A stretch of DNA of 5,258 nt from Verrucomicrobiia bacterium (GTDB lineage: Bacteria > Verrucomicrobiota > Verrucomicrobiia > JABWAM01), in the NCBI GenBank assembly GCA_013360985.1, contig JABWAM010000179.1:1-5258 (forward strand), written 5' to 3'. The notes beneath the pieces were generated by a model. The model was not told where the DNA came from. It ran no database searches and was given only the letters and a program-made list of their open reading frames with translations. The position numbers were made by a program, and so were the translations under genes. This document shows positions 1 through 5,258 of this stretch, piece after piece. Each line of letters opens with the position of its first letter. The stretch's first letter is position 1.

Positions 1-736
1 GAGGCGGCTTGCGCAGCTTCCGCGCCGCCGCGCGCCAGATCCCGAGCAGATCCAACACCCCCGCCGCGGCGCCGCGCGCGCGGCAGCGCGGACAATCCAG
101 CGCGCGCGCGGACATGGGCCGATAGACGTCTCCGGTGGGACGCGCGACATGATGCGACCAGCAGTGGCTGAAGAACTCGCTGGCCGTGATCAGGATTACT
201 CCCTCCAGCCCCTCCGTCTCCCGCAACACCTGCTCCACGGCCTCCTGAAAAAACCGTCGTCCGAGGGACGTGGATGTGCAGAGGGCGGTCATCGCCATCG
301 GCCCCTTGCTCGGCGCCTGCAAGTCGCGCCGCATGCGCGCATCCCTCGACCAGGCGGCGTTGGCGAAGGGATCGGCGCTCGACGCGCCCTTCACCTCCGG
401 ATGCGCGCGCCAGAAGGGATGCGCCGAGGGGATGGCCAGCGGCTCGTTGAAAAAGAGCCAGACGCCCACCCCATGTTTTTGCCCGCGGCGGATGACGGTG
501 CGCAACTGCGCGCGCCGCGTTTGCGCGCGGGGACGGTTGAGCTCCGGAAAGATCTTCGAGGCGATCAGATCGTAGAGTTGCCCCCGCAGCCAGATGCCGT
601 CGAACCCTTCCTCACGGATCCGGCCCAACACCTCGTCGGAGTAAACGTCGCCGGCATGAAGGATTTCGTCGCCGTAGAAATCGCTCTCCGGCGATCGCCA
701 GATGCGCGGGGCGATGCGCGGGAGTCCGGGCTTCAT
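1..736 (-). CDS. Glycoside-hydrolase-like TIM-barrel protein, N-terminal part (cut by window edge)
   Basis: Reading the minus strand from the ATG at 736-734, the frame stays open for 245 codons to the left edge, so the C-terminus is missing. The N-terminus (MKPGLPRIAPRIW) leads to a 'YGDEIL' segment (residues 21-26) and then alternating helices and strands: GFDGIWLRGQLYDL (44-57), HGVGVWLFFNEP (88-99), ALCTSTSLGRRFF (151-163) and GVILITASEFFSHCWSH (179-195), followed by a CPRC pair (215-218). Strand-like segments ending in acidic or polar residues (NEP, ASE) look like a (beta/alpha)8 glycosidase barrel, and the order recalls large uncharacterised GH20-like or cellulase-superfamily proteins of PVC bacteria and Bacteroidota. 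E98 and E187 are candidate catalytic acids by position only. There is no signal peptide, so the visible part looks cytoplasmic. The CxxC could bind metal. The frame stays open upstream of 736, but the extra residues look non-coding. No convincing Shine-Dalgarno precedes the ATG. The fold class is fairly likely; the substrate is unknown. Confidence 0.72.
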   Translation of the reverse strand, partial: MKPGLPRIAPRIWRSPESDFYGDEILHAGDVYSDEVLGRIREEGFDGIWLRGQLYDLIASKIFPELNRPRAQTRRAQLRTVIRRGQKHGVGVWLFFNEPLAIPSAHPFWRAHPEVKGASSADPFANAAWSRDARMRRDLQAPSKGPMAMTALCTSTSLGRRFFQEAVEQVLRETEGLEGVILITASEFFSHCWSHHVARPTGDVYRPMSARALDCPRCRARGAAAGVLDLLGIWRAAARKLRKPP

Positions 737-826
737 GCCGCCAGTCTGCGAAGTTCTCCACGACGACACAAGAGAAACCGCGCCTTGCGGATCCCCGCGC
801 CAACACGAGGGGGCGCTCGCCGTCTT

Positions 827-1004
827 CGGTCCGCGATTTTCGGTTGAGAGGAAGGAGGTTTGGACTCCGGGCCACACGGGCCAAAGGCAGAGCGAGGCCG
901 ACATGTCCTCCGAACCCTTTCGGCGCAGGCCGCCACCGGTCGGAGGAAGTGAGAGACTTGCCGGGAAGGCGAGGGCGAGGCATTCTGACAGCAGAGACCG
1001 ATCC
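827..1004 (+). promoter_or_regulatory. Candidate structured RNA leader of the tonB-like gene, loosely cobalamin-riboswitch-like
   Basis: Several blocks recall the conserved blocks of cobalamin riboswitches in the same order: CGGT (827-830), AGAGGAAGGAGGT (848-860) with a 4-bp stem GGAG/CTCC (855-858/866... region 855-868), GCAGGCCGCCACCGG (925-939), CCGGGAAGGCG (961-971) and CAGCAGAGACC (989-999), the last resembling the B12 box. CGGT at 827-830 could pair with ACCG at 997-1000 as a closing helix. Cobalamin control of TonB-dependent uptake genes is well known. Against this, the B12-box-like block has two extra bases in its core, the usual GGTGCGAA loop is not present, and CCGGGAAGG can fold into its own hairpin. 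It may be a different structured leader or chance GC-rich similarity. An Infernal scan would settle it. Confidence 0.22.
906..947 (+). promoter_or_regulatory. Perfect 8-bp stem-loop burying a Shine-Dalgarno-like GGAGGA
   Basis: TCCTCCGA at 906-913 is the exact reverse complement of TCGGAGGA at 940-947. The 26-base loop can form an inner hairpin, CGGC (921-924) with GCCG (929-932) around GCAG. The 3' arm contains GGAGGA (942-947), a good Shine-Dalgarno, 10 bases before a TTG at 958 that is in frame with the tonB-like gene. Forming the stem would hide that site. GGAGG at 854-858 can also pair with CCTCC at 907-911, so two mutually exclusive folds are possible. The pairing is seen directly; the regulatory role is inferred. 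Confidence 0.4.
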
Positions 1005-1011
1005 GCGCGCG

Positions 1012-2166
1012 ATGTTGCCTTCCCGCCCCACGCCCCCCTTTCCGGAGGCGCCGCCCAAGGCGCTTCCCCCGATTCCGTCGCTGCCGCGGGTGCTCACCGT
1101 GCCTCCGATCGCGCGGCGAGCCGAAGCGGAGTATCTCCGCCGGTTCTTCGTCTCCATCGGGCTCTCGATCCTCATCAATCTGTTGCTCCTCGCGGTGGCG
1201 TCCTCGACCGGGCTCTCGCATCTCCTGCGCTTGAGCGAACGCCCGAAGCCGAAAGGGAAACCCGAAGCCCCGAAGCTCGTCCTCGTGCCCAAGCCGCAGC
1301 CGCCTCTTCTTCCCGAACCGGATTTTTTGAAGCCGAAGACTTTCTTGGAAACCGATCCGAGCCAGGCCGCGCGCGAAAAGCCGAAGAACGCCGAGTTTTA
1401 TTCCGAGCACACCACCGTGGCGACTCAGGTGACGCCCTCCGCCGTGAAGCCGGGAGACGTCCCGAAGGCGGAGGGATCGAACCCCAAGAGCCTGGCGACG
1501 GAGAGCGTTCGTCCGGGGCCGAAGCATCCGCCCTCGCCGCCCCCCGCACCTTCGCCGCCGCCCGTTTCGCCGCCGCCGAAGACGGCTTCAGCCGATCCCG
1601 CGCCTCCTTCGCCTCCGGCGCCTCCCCTTCCGCCGGCGAAAGAGCGCGATTTGGCGTTATTGCGCCGAGAGCCGCCTCCCAAACCGCAGCCGAAAGTGGA
1701 AGCGGCGCCGTCGCCGAAGCCGCATGAGACGCATGCCGCGACGGCGCATCCTCCGTCGGCGTCGGCCATTCCTCCGAGTTCGTCGGCGGATCGAGAGGTT
1801 CTCGCGTTGAAAAGCAAGCTCGATGGCGGGGTGGAACGCACGGGGCGCGCGCTCGCCTTCAACTCGGAGGAATCGCCGTTCGCGAGCTACGACAAGAGGG
1901 TGATCGCGAAGATCGGCGTCAACTGGAACCTCCTCCTCGAGAGCCGGTTCTACGGGGAAACGGTGGGACAGGTGGTCGTCGGGTTCAAACTTCTCGGGGA
2001 CGGGCGGGTGAGCGAAGTTCGCGTGACGCACAATACGGCGAACGCGGTCCTCGCCAATTACTGCGTTCAGGCGATCGAGAAGTCCGCGCCGTTCAAGGCG
2101 TTTCCCGAGGCGCTCCGCGCCCTGGTCGGCGACTCGCGCGACGCGACGATCACGTTCAATTACTGA
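1012..2166 (+). CDS. TonB-family energy transducer
   Basis: The protein has 384 residues with TonB architecture: a cytoplasmic tail (1-44) ending in RRAEAEYLRR, one membrane segment (about 45-66, FFVSIGLSILINLLLLAVA), a long proline-rich periplasmic spacer (about 77-260, first KPK/PKP-rich, then S/A-PPP repeats at 173-209, then PKPQPK and PSPKP), and a C-terminal TonB-like domain (about 290-384). The latter begins with SPFASYDKRVIAKIGVNW and contains a VGQVVVGFKLLGDGRVSEVRV strand pair and a final ATITFNY strand. TonB proteins couple the inner-membrane proton-motive force, through ExbB/ExbD, to outer-membrane receptors. ExbB/ExbD are not next to it here. The cytoplasmic tail is unusually long and proline-rich. 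There is no methionine after the first, so the only alternative starts are GTG/TTG. I chose ATG 1012, although it lacks a Shine-Dalgarno; TTG 958 (18 codons upstream, with GGAGGA 10 bases before it) and GTG 1090 are the rivals. The proline-rich spacer causes long spurious frames on the other strand. Symbol withheld because PVC genomes carry several TonB paralogues. Confidence 0.9.
   Translation: MLPSRPTPPFPEAPPKALPPIPSLPRVLTVPPIARRAEAEYLRRFFVSIGLSILINLLLLAVASSTGLSHLLRLSERPKPKGKPEAPKLVLVPKPQPPLLPEPDFLKPKTFLETDPSQAAREKPKNAEFYSEHTTVATQVTPSAVKPGDVPKAEGSNPKSLATESVRPGPKHPPSPPPAPSPPPVSPPPKTASADPAPPSPPAPPLPPAKERDLALLRREPPPKPQPKVEAAPSPKPHETHAATAHPPSASAIPPSSSADREVLALKSKLDGGVERTGRALAFNSEESPFASYDKRVIAKIGVNWNLLLESRFYGETVGQVVVGFKLLGDGRVSEVRVTHNTANAVLANYCVQAIEKSAPFKAFPEALRALVGDSRDATITFNY
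1528..1641 (+). repeat. Low-complexity proline-rich coding repeat in the TonB spacer
   Basis: Imperfect copies of a TCG/GCG-CCG-CCG-CCC unit encode S/A-P-P-P steps (residues 173-209 of the TonB-like protein, from HPPSPPPAPSPPP to PPLPPAK). Such proline stretches are extended and rigid and help TonB span the periplasm. Slippage of the repeated codons could change spacer length between strains. Confidence 0.6.
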
Positions 2167-2196
2167 GGGTCTTCTCGCCGATTGACGCCGGGGGGC

Positions 2197-2220
2197 GGGT
2201 GCGGCAGGATTCGCCGCCCC
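2197..2220 (+). promoter_or_regulatory. Hairpin with Shine-Dalgarno in its loop, directly before the ppiD-like start
   Basis: GGG (2197-2199), a bulged T (2200) and GCGGC (2201-2205) pair with GCCGC (2213-2217) and CCC (2218-2220), giving eight G-C pairs around the loop AGGATTC (2206-2212). The start codon begins at 2222, one base after the stem. The ribosome-binding AGGA lies in the loop, about 12 bases from the ATG, so the hairpin may set access to the start or bring the two closer together. It has no T tract, so an intrinsic terminator between the two genes is unlikely. In such GC-rich DNA a chance hairpin is possible. Confidence 0.35.
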
Positions 2221-2221
2221 G

Positions 2222-3865
2222 ATGATCTCCCATTTTCAACGCGTCATCCACCGCCATGGGCGATGGATTTTCGGCATTCTGCTCGGCATCGTGATCGTGG
2301 CGTTCATCTTGTGGGATTACGCCGGAATTCAGCGTCCATCGGGCGCGCAAAACCGCACCGTGCCGCGCCTCTACGGCCAGCGAGTGAGCCCCCGCGTCCT
2401 CGACACGGCGACTCGTCTGACGGCCCTGAACCTCCTCATGATGAGCGGACGGGAGGTGCGGATGAACGACCGCGCGCGCGCGTTGGTCGAGGAACAAACC
2501 CTCCAACGCCTCGCGCTCGTGGAAAAGGCGCATCAGATGGGATTGACCGTCGGCGACGCGGAGGTGATTGCGCAGGCGCGGCAATGGTTTTCGAAGGACG
2601 GCCAGTACCAGAACACCGGGTACGCCCAGTTCGTTTCCGAGGTTCTCGCGCCGCGCCGCCTCACCGAAGCCGATTTCGAGACGATGATCCGGGAGAACCT
2701 GCTCCTCCAGAAGCTTTTCGCGCTTGTCGGATCGGGCGCGAAGGTGACCGATGGCGAGGCGGCGGCCTTCGCGAAAGAGAATCTGGAGCGGATCAGCGCG
2801 ACGGTCTGCCGATTCAACGCGGCGGATTTTCTCGCCGAGAGCGCGCCGAGCGCCGAGGCGATCGCCGCGTTCTACGCGAAGCATCCCGACCTCTTTCGCA
2901 CTCCCGAACGGGTGCGCGTGGCGTATGTCCTGTTCCCAATCGAGCCGGACAAGATCGTTCCGACCGACGCCGAACTCGCCGAGGTTTATGAAGCGAACCG
3001 GGCGGTTCTGACGACGCCCGAAGGGAAGATGCGTCCGATGAAAGAGGTGGCCGATGTCCTTCGCTTCCAGGTGAAACAGAGCAAGGCGCACGAGATCGCC
3101 GCCAAGGAAGCCACCGATTTGACGATCCAGCTTGTGCCCGAGCCGGGGCGGGAGACGCCTTCCTTCGAAGCGCTCGCGCGCGCCGCGGGGCGAACGGTCC
3201 AAGAAACGGGGTTCCTCGCTCCGCGGGAATTGCCGCCCGGCATCACCGCGCCGGAATTCGCCGCGGCGGCGCACGCGTTGGGCCCCGAAAATCCGACGAG
3301 CGATCCCGTGCCGCTCGGCGAAAAGGCGATCGCGGTCATTCATTTTCTCGAACGCCAGCCGAGCGTGCTGCCACCCTTGGACAAGGTGCGCGACGCCGTG
3401 AAAGCCGCGTGCGCCGCTGAGATGGCCGTCCAGAAAGCGCGCGAAACCGGCGCGAAGAAACGCGACGAGTTACGGAAGGCCCTGGACGAAGGCAAAGCGT
3501 TCCCCGCAGCCGCCGCGGCCCTCGGATTGAAGCCGACGCCGCTGCCGGGGTTCTGCGCGATGGATGCTCCTCCGCGCGACCGGGGCGAAGCGTTGGTGCG
3601 GCGCGCGGCGATCTTGTTGCCCGCCGGCGGGGTGGGGGATTTCATCCCTTCTTCGACGGGCGGATTTTTTGTTTTCGTGCTCGCCCGTCAGCCGGCGAAG
3701 GAGGAGGAGGTGGCACGTCGTCTCGCCGAAGTCAAACAGGGTCTCCTCCAGATGCGCCGGCAGCAGATGGTCGGCGACTTCCAGCAGGCGACGATGCGCG
3801 AGGCGTTTGGGAAGGCCTATGCAGAGGGCAAGCTGTCCCTCGAAGGGGCTCCCGTCGAGGAGTAA
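2222..3865 (+). CDS. Membrane-anchored SurA_N/PpiD-like periplasmic chaperone
   Basis: The 547-residue protein begins MISHFQRVIHRHGRWIF, then one membrane helix (about 15-33, FGILLGIVIVAFILWDYAG), which is the usual start of PpiD-like proteins in PVC bacteria. Residues 45-205 match a SurA N-terminal chaperone domain: an NRTVPRLYGQRVSPR strand start, helices around 80-125 (VEEQTLQRLALVEKAHQMGL), then LTEADFETMIRENLLLQKL (147-165) and VTDGEAAAF (175-183). Residues 225-300 and 310-380 correspond to the parvulin-containing part of PpiD, but I cannot see the parvulin signature (the His of the 'ARHIL' strand is replaced in VRVAYVLFPI), so isomerase activity is doubtful. A charged coiled-coil-like tail follows (490-535). 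E. coli PpiD is somewhat longer, at about 620 residues. Proteins of this family sit at the periplasmic face of the Sec translocon and assist folding of secreted proteins. The gene starts 55 bases after the tonB-like gene on the same strand, so it probably shares a transcript. ATG 2222 is chosen because it begins the basic pre-membrane segment and has AGGA upstream. Confidence 0.85.
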   Translation: MISHFQRVIHRHGRWIFGILLGIVIVAFILWDYAGIQRPSGAQNRTVPRLYGQRVSPRVLDTATRLTALNLLMMSGREVRMNDRARALVEEQTLQRLALVEKAHQMGLTVGDAEVIAQARQWFSKDGQYQNTGYAQFVSEVLAPRRLTEADFETMIRENLLLQKLFALVGSGAKVTDGEAAAFAKENLERISATVCRFNAADFLAESAPSAEAIAAFYAKHPDLFRTPERVRVAYVLFPIEPDKIVPTDAELAEVYEANRAVLTTPEGKMRPMKEVADVLRFQVKQSKAHEIAAKEATDLTIQLVPEPGRETPSFEALARAAGRTVQETGFLAPRELPPGITAPEFAAAAHALGPENPTSDPVPLGEKAIAVIHFLERQPSVLPPLDKVRDAVKAACAAEMAVQKARETGAKKRDELRKALDEGKAFPAAAAALGLKPTPLPGFCAMDAPPRDRGEALVRRAAILLPAGGVGDFIPSSTGGFFVFVLARQPAKEEEVARRLAEVKQGLLQMRRQQMVGDFQQATMREAFGKAYAEGKLSLEGAPVEE

Positions 3866-3868
3866 GCG

Positions 3869-3895
3869 TGCGGTTCGGCGGAGCGCCGCCGCGCA
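3869..3895. terminator. Possible bidirectional terminator hairpin between convergent genes
   Basis: In the 32 bases between the two convergent stop codons, GGCGG (3877-3881) pairs with CCGCC (3886-3890) around AGCG, and TGCG (3869-3872) pairs with CGCA (3892-3895) outside a small internal loop. The position is right for a terminator serving both strands. There is no T tract on either side, so efficient intrinsic termination is uncertain. Confidence 0.35.
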
Positions 3896-3897
3896 AG

Positions 3898-5258
3898 TCA
3901 GGCGATCCGAAGGAGGATGCGGATGCAGGCGCCGGCGCCGGGCCGCGAACGGACCTCGAGTTTGCCGGCATGAGCCTGGACGATTTTGCGGACGATGGCC
4001 ATTCCGAGTCCGGCGCCGGTGGCGCGCGCGCCGAGGAGCGGATCGAACAAGGTCTTGAGGCGGGCCTTGGAGATGCCCCGGCCCGTGTCGCGCACCTCGA
4101 TCCACGCTCCGTCGGCGGAGGCGCCAGTCGCCAAGGAGAGGCGTCCGCCGTCGCGCATCGCGTGCAGGGCGTTCAACGCGAGGTTGAGGAGGGCTTGTTC
4201 GATCTGGCCGCGATCGGCTTTGACGGAGGGGAGATGCGGAGAGAGGCGTAGCTTGAGGCGAACCTTCTGTGCGGCGAGTTTATGGCGGAGCAGGAGAGCG
4301 AGATCTTCGACGATGGAGTTCAGAGCGATCGGTTGAAGGTCGGGTTCGCTGCCGCGGGCCAGGCCAAGCACGCGTTCGAGGATGCCGTTGAGTTGATCGA
4401 TTTTTCGAGTGAGAACCTCGGCATCGCGCGCGCGCGCGGGGTCTTCGCCGACGCCTCCGGCGAGGTTGCGGGCGAGGAGGCGAATCACGGTGAGCGGGTT
4501 GCGAATTTCGTGGGCGACCTCCGCGGCGATCAATCCGATGGACGCCAGGCGTTCGCCGCGACGCAGGGTATCCTCCACATTAAGCAGGCGGCGCGCAAGA
4601 TCCGCGCGCTGGAGCGAGAGCGCGGCGACGGCGCCGAGCGTGTGGAGAAGCTCAGTCTCCCGGTCGGAAAAGCGCCGGTCCGGCGCCGAAAAGACGGCGA
4701 GGGCGCCCCGAGAAAAGGCGCTCGCGGCGAACGGCGTCGCTAGGCACGCGCCCAGCGCGCGGTTGCGCGCGAGGCATTGGCTCAGAAAGGGATCCGAATG
4801 TCGAAAGTCGGGGATGTTGACCGTCTCGCGCGCCAAGGCGACGGCGCCGAGGAGGCTGTGTTCGACGGGGAGGCGGATCGACGCGTTGCGCCGAAGGCGG
4901 GAGGGATGGGCGGCGACCCACGCGAGCGATTCGTCGCCCTCGGGAAGCTCGAACACGCCCGCGGCGGATGCGCGGAGGAGGCTTGCCGCGCCGCGCACGA
5001 TGCGAGAGAGAACGCCTTCGCGCGTCTCTTCGCTCATGATGCGGCGGCTGAGGGAGAGGAGGCGGTCGAGGTCGCGCGCGCGCGCGCGGGCTTCGGCGTA
5101 GCGCCAGACGTTGCGAATGAGCGAAGCGATCTCTTCGGCGACCGCCCGGAGGCGACGCGCGTCGTCGGCGCCGAAGGCGTTCGGCCGGTTGCTGTCGAGG
5201 TTGAGGACGCCCACCACGACGCGGCGAAGGGGAGAGGCGGCGGGATGGCCGAAGATGG
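3898..5258 (-). CDS. GAF-domain sensor histidine kinase (N-terminus beyond window)
   Basis: The minus-strand frame runs from the right edge to a TGA at 3900-3898 with no stop; a GTG at 5217 is internal, because the residues before it (IFGHPAASPLRRVV) continue a GAF domain. Counting from that GTG: the end of a first GAF domain (1-36, VGVLNLDSN...FGADDARRL), a charged helix (37-63), a second GAF domain (about 65-205, with SLLGAVALARETVNIPDF and a GALAVFSAPDRRFSDRETELL strand), HisKA (222-290) with phospho-acceptor H236 in AAEVAHEIRNPL, and a HATPase domain (331-437) with N349 in LNLALNALHAM, a DTGRG box (377-381), FDP (391-393) and GAGLGM (401-406). It should autophosphorylate H236 from ATP and pass phosphate to a response regulator, NtrB/ZraS style. 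No membrane helix is visible, so sensing is probably cytosolic. The ATP lid reads LLGARATGAG rather than the usual FTTK-type sequence. No regulator gene is in the window. The gene converges on the ppiD-like gene. Confidence 0.92.
   Translation of the reverse strand, partial: IFGHPAASPLRRVVVGVLNLDSNRPNAFGADDARRLRAVAEEIASLIRNVWRYAEARARARDLDRLLSLSRRIMSEETREGVLSRIVRGAASLLRASAAGVFELPEGDESLAWVAAHPSRLRRNASIRLPVEHSLLGAVALARETVNIPDFRHSDPFLSQCLARNRALGACLATPFAASAFSRGALAVFSAPDRRFSDRETELLHTLGAVAALSLQRADLARRLLNVEDTLRRGERLASIGLIAAEVAHEIRNPLTVIRLLARNLAGGVGEDPARARDAEVLTRKIDQLNGILERVLGLARGSEPDLQPIALNSIVEDLALLLRHKLAAQKVRLKLRLSPHLPSVKADRGQIEQALLNLALNALHAMRDGGRLSLATGASADGAWIEVRDTGRGISKARLKTLFDPLLGARATGAGLGMAIVRKIVQAHAGKLEVRSRPGAGACIRILLRIA

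Larger units (their letters stand above)
737..1011. other. Divergent intergenic region, structured, without a gene
   Basis: These 275 bases separate the divergent glycosidase-like and tonB-like genes. All frames here are long because the DNA is GC-rich, but their translations are arginine/proline-rich or otherwise unlike protein, so I call no gene. The interval holds a Shine-Dalgarno-like AAGGAGG at 852-858 with no good start codon 5-9 bases beyond it, an 8-base palindrome GACATGTC at 900-907, a perfect 8-bp inverted repeat (906-913/940-947) and a 6-bp hairpin (957-962/968-973). Promoters for both genes should lie here, but I could not identify convincing -35/-10 pairs on either strand. Confidence 0.6.

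Noticed and set aside
735..771. Minus-strand TTGTGT - 17 bases - CAGACT as a sigma-70-like promoter for the glycosidase-like gene
   Set aside because: The -10 match is poor and it would end only seven bases before the ATG, forcing a leaderless transcript; chance is as likely.
841..900. RNase P RNA-like GAGGAA...CCGGGC block
   Set aside because: Only a short resemblance; the rest of the conserved RNase P core (for example the ACAGNRA and GGGUAA-type segments) does not follow.
702..1727. Long plus-strand open frame overlapping the tonB-like gene
   Set aside because: Its product is an Arg/Ser/Ala-rich low-complexity string with no domain pattern; it is a frame-shifted shadow of the proline-rich TonB spacer and GC-rich leader.
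1425..1862. Minus-strand glycine-rich open frame
   Set aside because: It is the antisense of the proline codons (CCG/CCC read as CGG/GGG) in the TonB spacer, with no independent start signal.
2167..2221. Intrinsic terminator between the tonB-like and ppiD-like genes
   Set aside because: The hairpin there has no following T tract and abuts the next start codon, which fits a ribosome-binding-site structure better than termination.
2156..3343. Long minus-strand open frame of 395 codons
   Set aside because: It lies wholly antisense to the ppiD-like gene, is Arg/His-rich, and has no recognisable domain, while the plus strand encodes a clear membrane-anchored chaperone.
4282..4743. Plus-strand open frame inside the kinase gene
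   Set aside because: It is antisense to the HisKA and HATPase coding region; the minus strand carries all the expected kinase motifs.

Overview
The window is GC-rich bacterial chromosomal DNA with four protein-coding genes, two of them cut by the window edges. I see no RNA gene, insertion sequence, phage gene or CRISPR array. The style of the TonB-like and SurA_N/PpiD-like proteins, and of the glycosidase-like protein at the left edge, resembles Verrucomicrobiota/Lentisphaerota (PVC group) proteins. This placement rests on recalled family resemblance, not on a search. A TonB-type protein and a PpiD-type periplasmic chaperone do show a Gram-negative, two-membrane cell.

Layout: (1) 1-736, minus strand: N-terminal 245 residues of an uncharacterised TIM-barrel glycoside-hydrolase-like protein that runs off the left edge. 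(2) 737-1011: divergent intergenic region of 275 bases with strong inverted repeats and sequence blocks that resemble, imperfectly, a cobalamin riboswitch. It leads into the tonB-like gene. (3) 1012-2166, plus strand: TonB-family energy transducer. (4) 2222-3865, plus strand: membrane-anchored SurA_N/PpiD-like chaperone, probably co-transcribed with the tonB-like gene across a 55-base gap. (5) 3866-3897: short convergent gap holding a GC-rich hairpin, a possible shared terminator. (6) 3898-5258, minus strand: GAF-GAF-HisKA-HATPase sensor histidine kinase whose N-terminus lies beyond the right edge.

The two plus-strand genes fit a cell-envelope theme: TonB delivers proton-motive force to outer-membrane receptors, and a PpiD-like protein helps secreted and outer-membrane proteins fold in the periplasm. 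ExbB/ExbD, a receptor and a response regulator are not in the window, so the partners of the TonB-like protein and of the kinase must be elsewhere. The part most worth a second look is the leader of the tonB-like gene. It contains a perfect 8-bp stem that would bury a Shine-Dalgarno-like sequence, and it could be a regulatory RNA. I did not find a clearly new multi-gene system.
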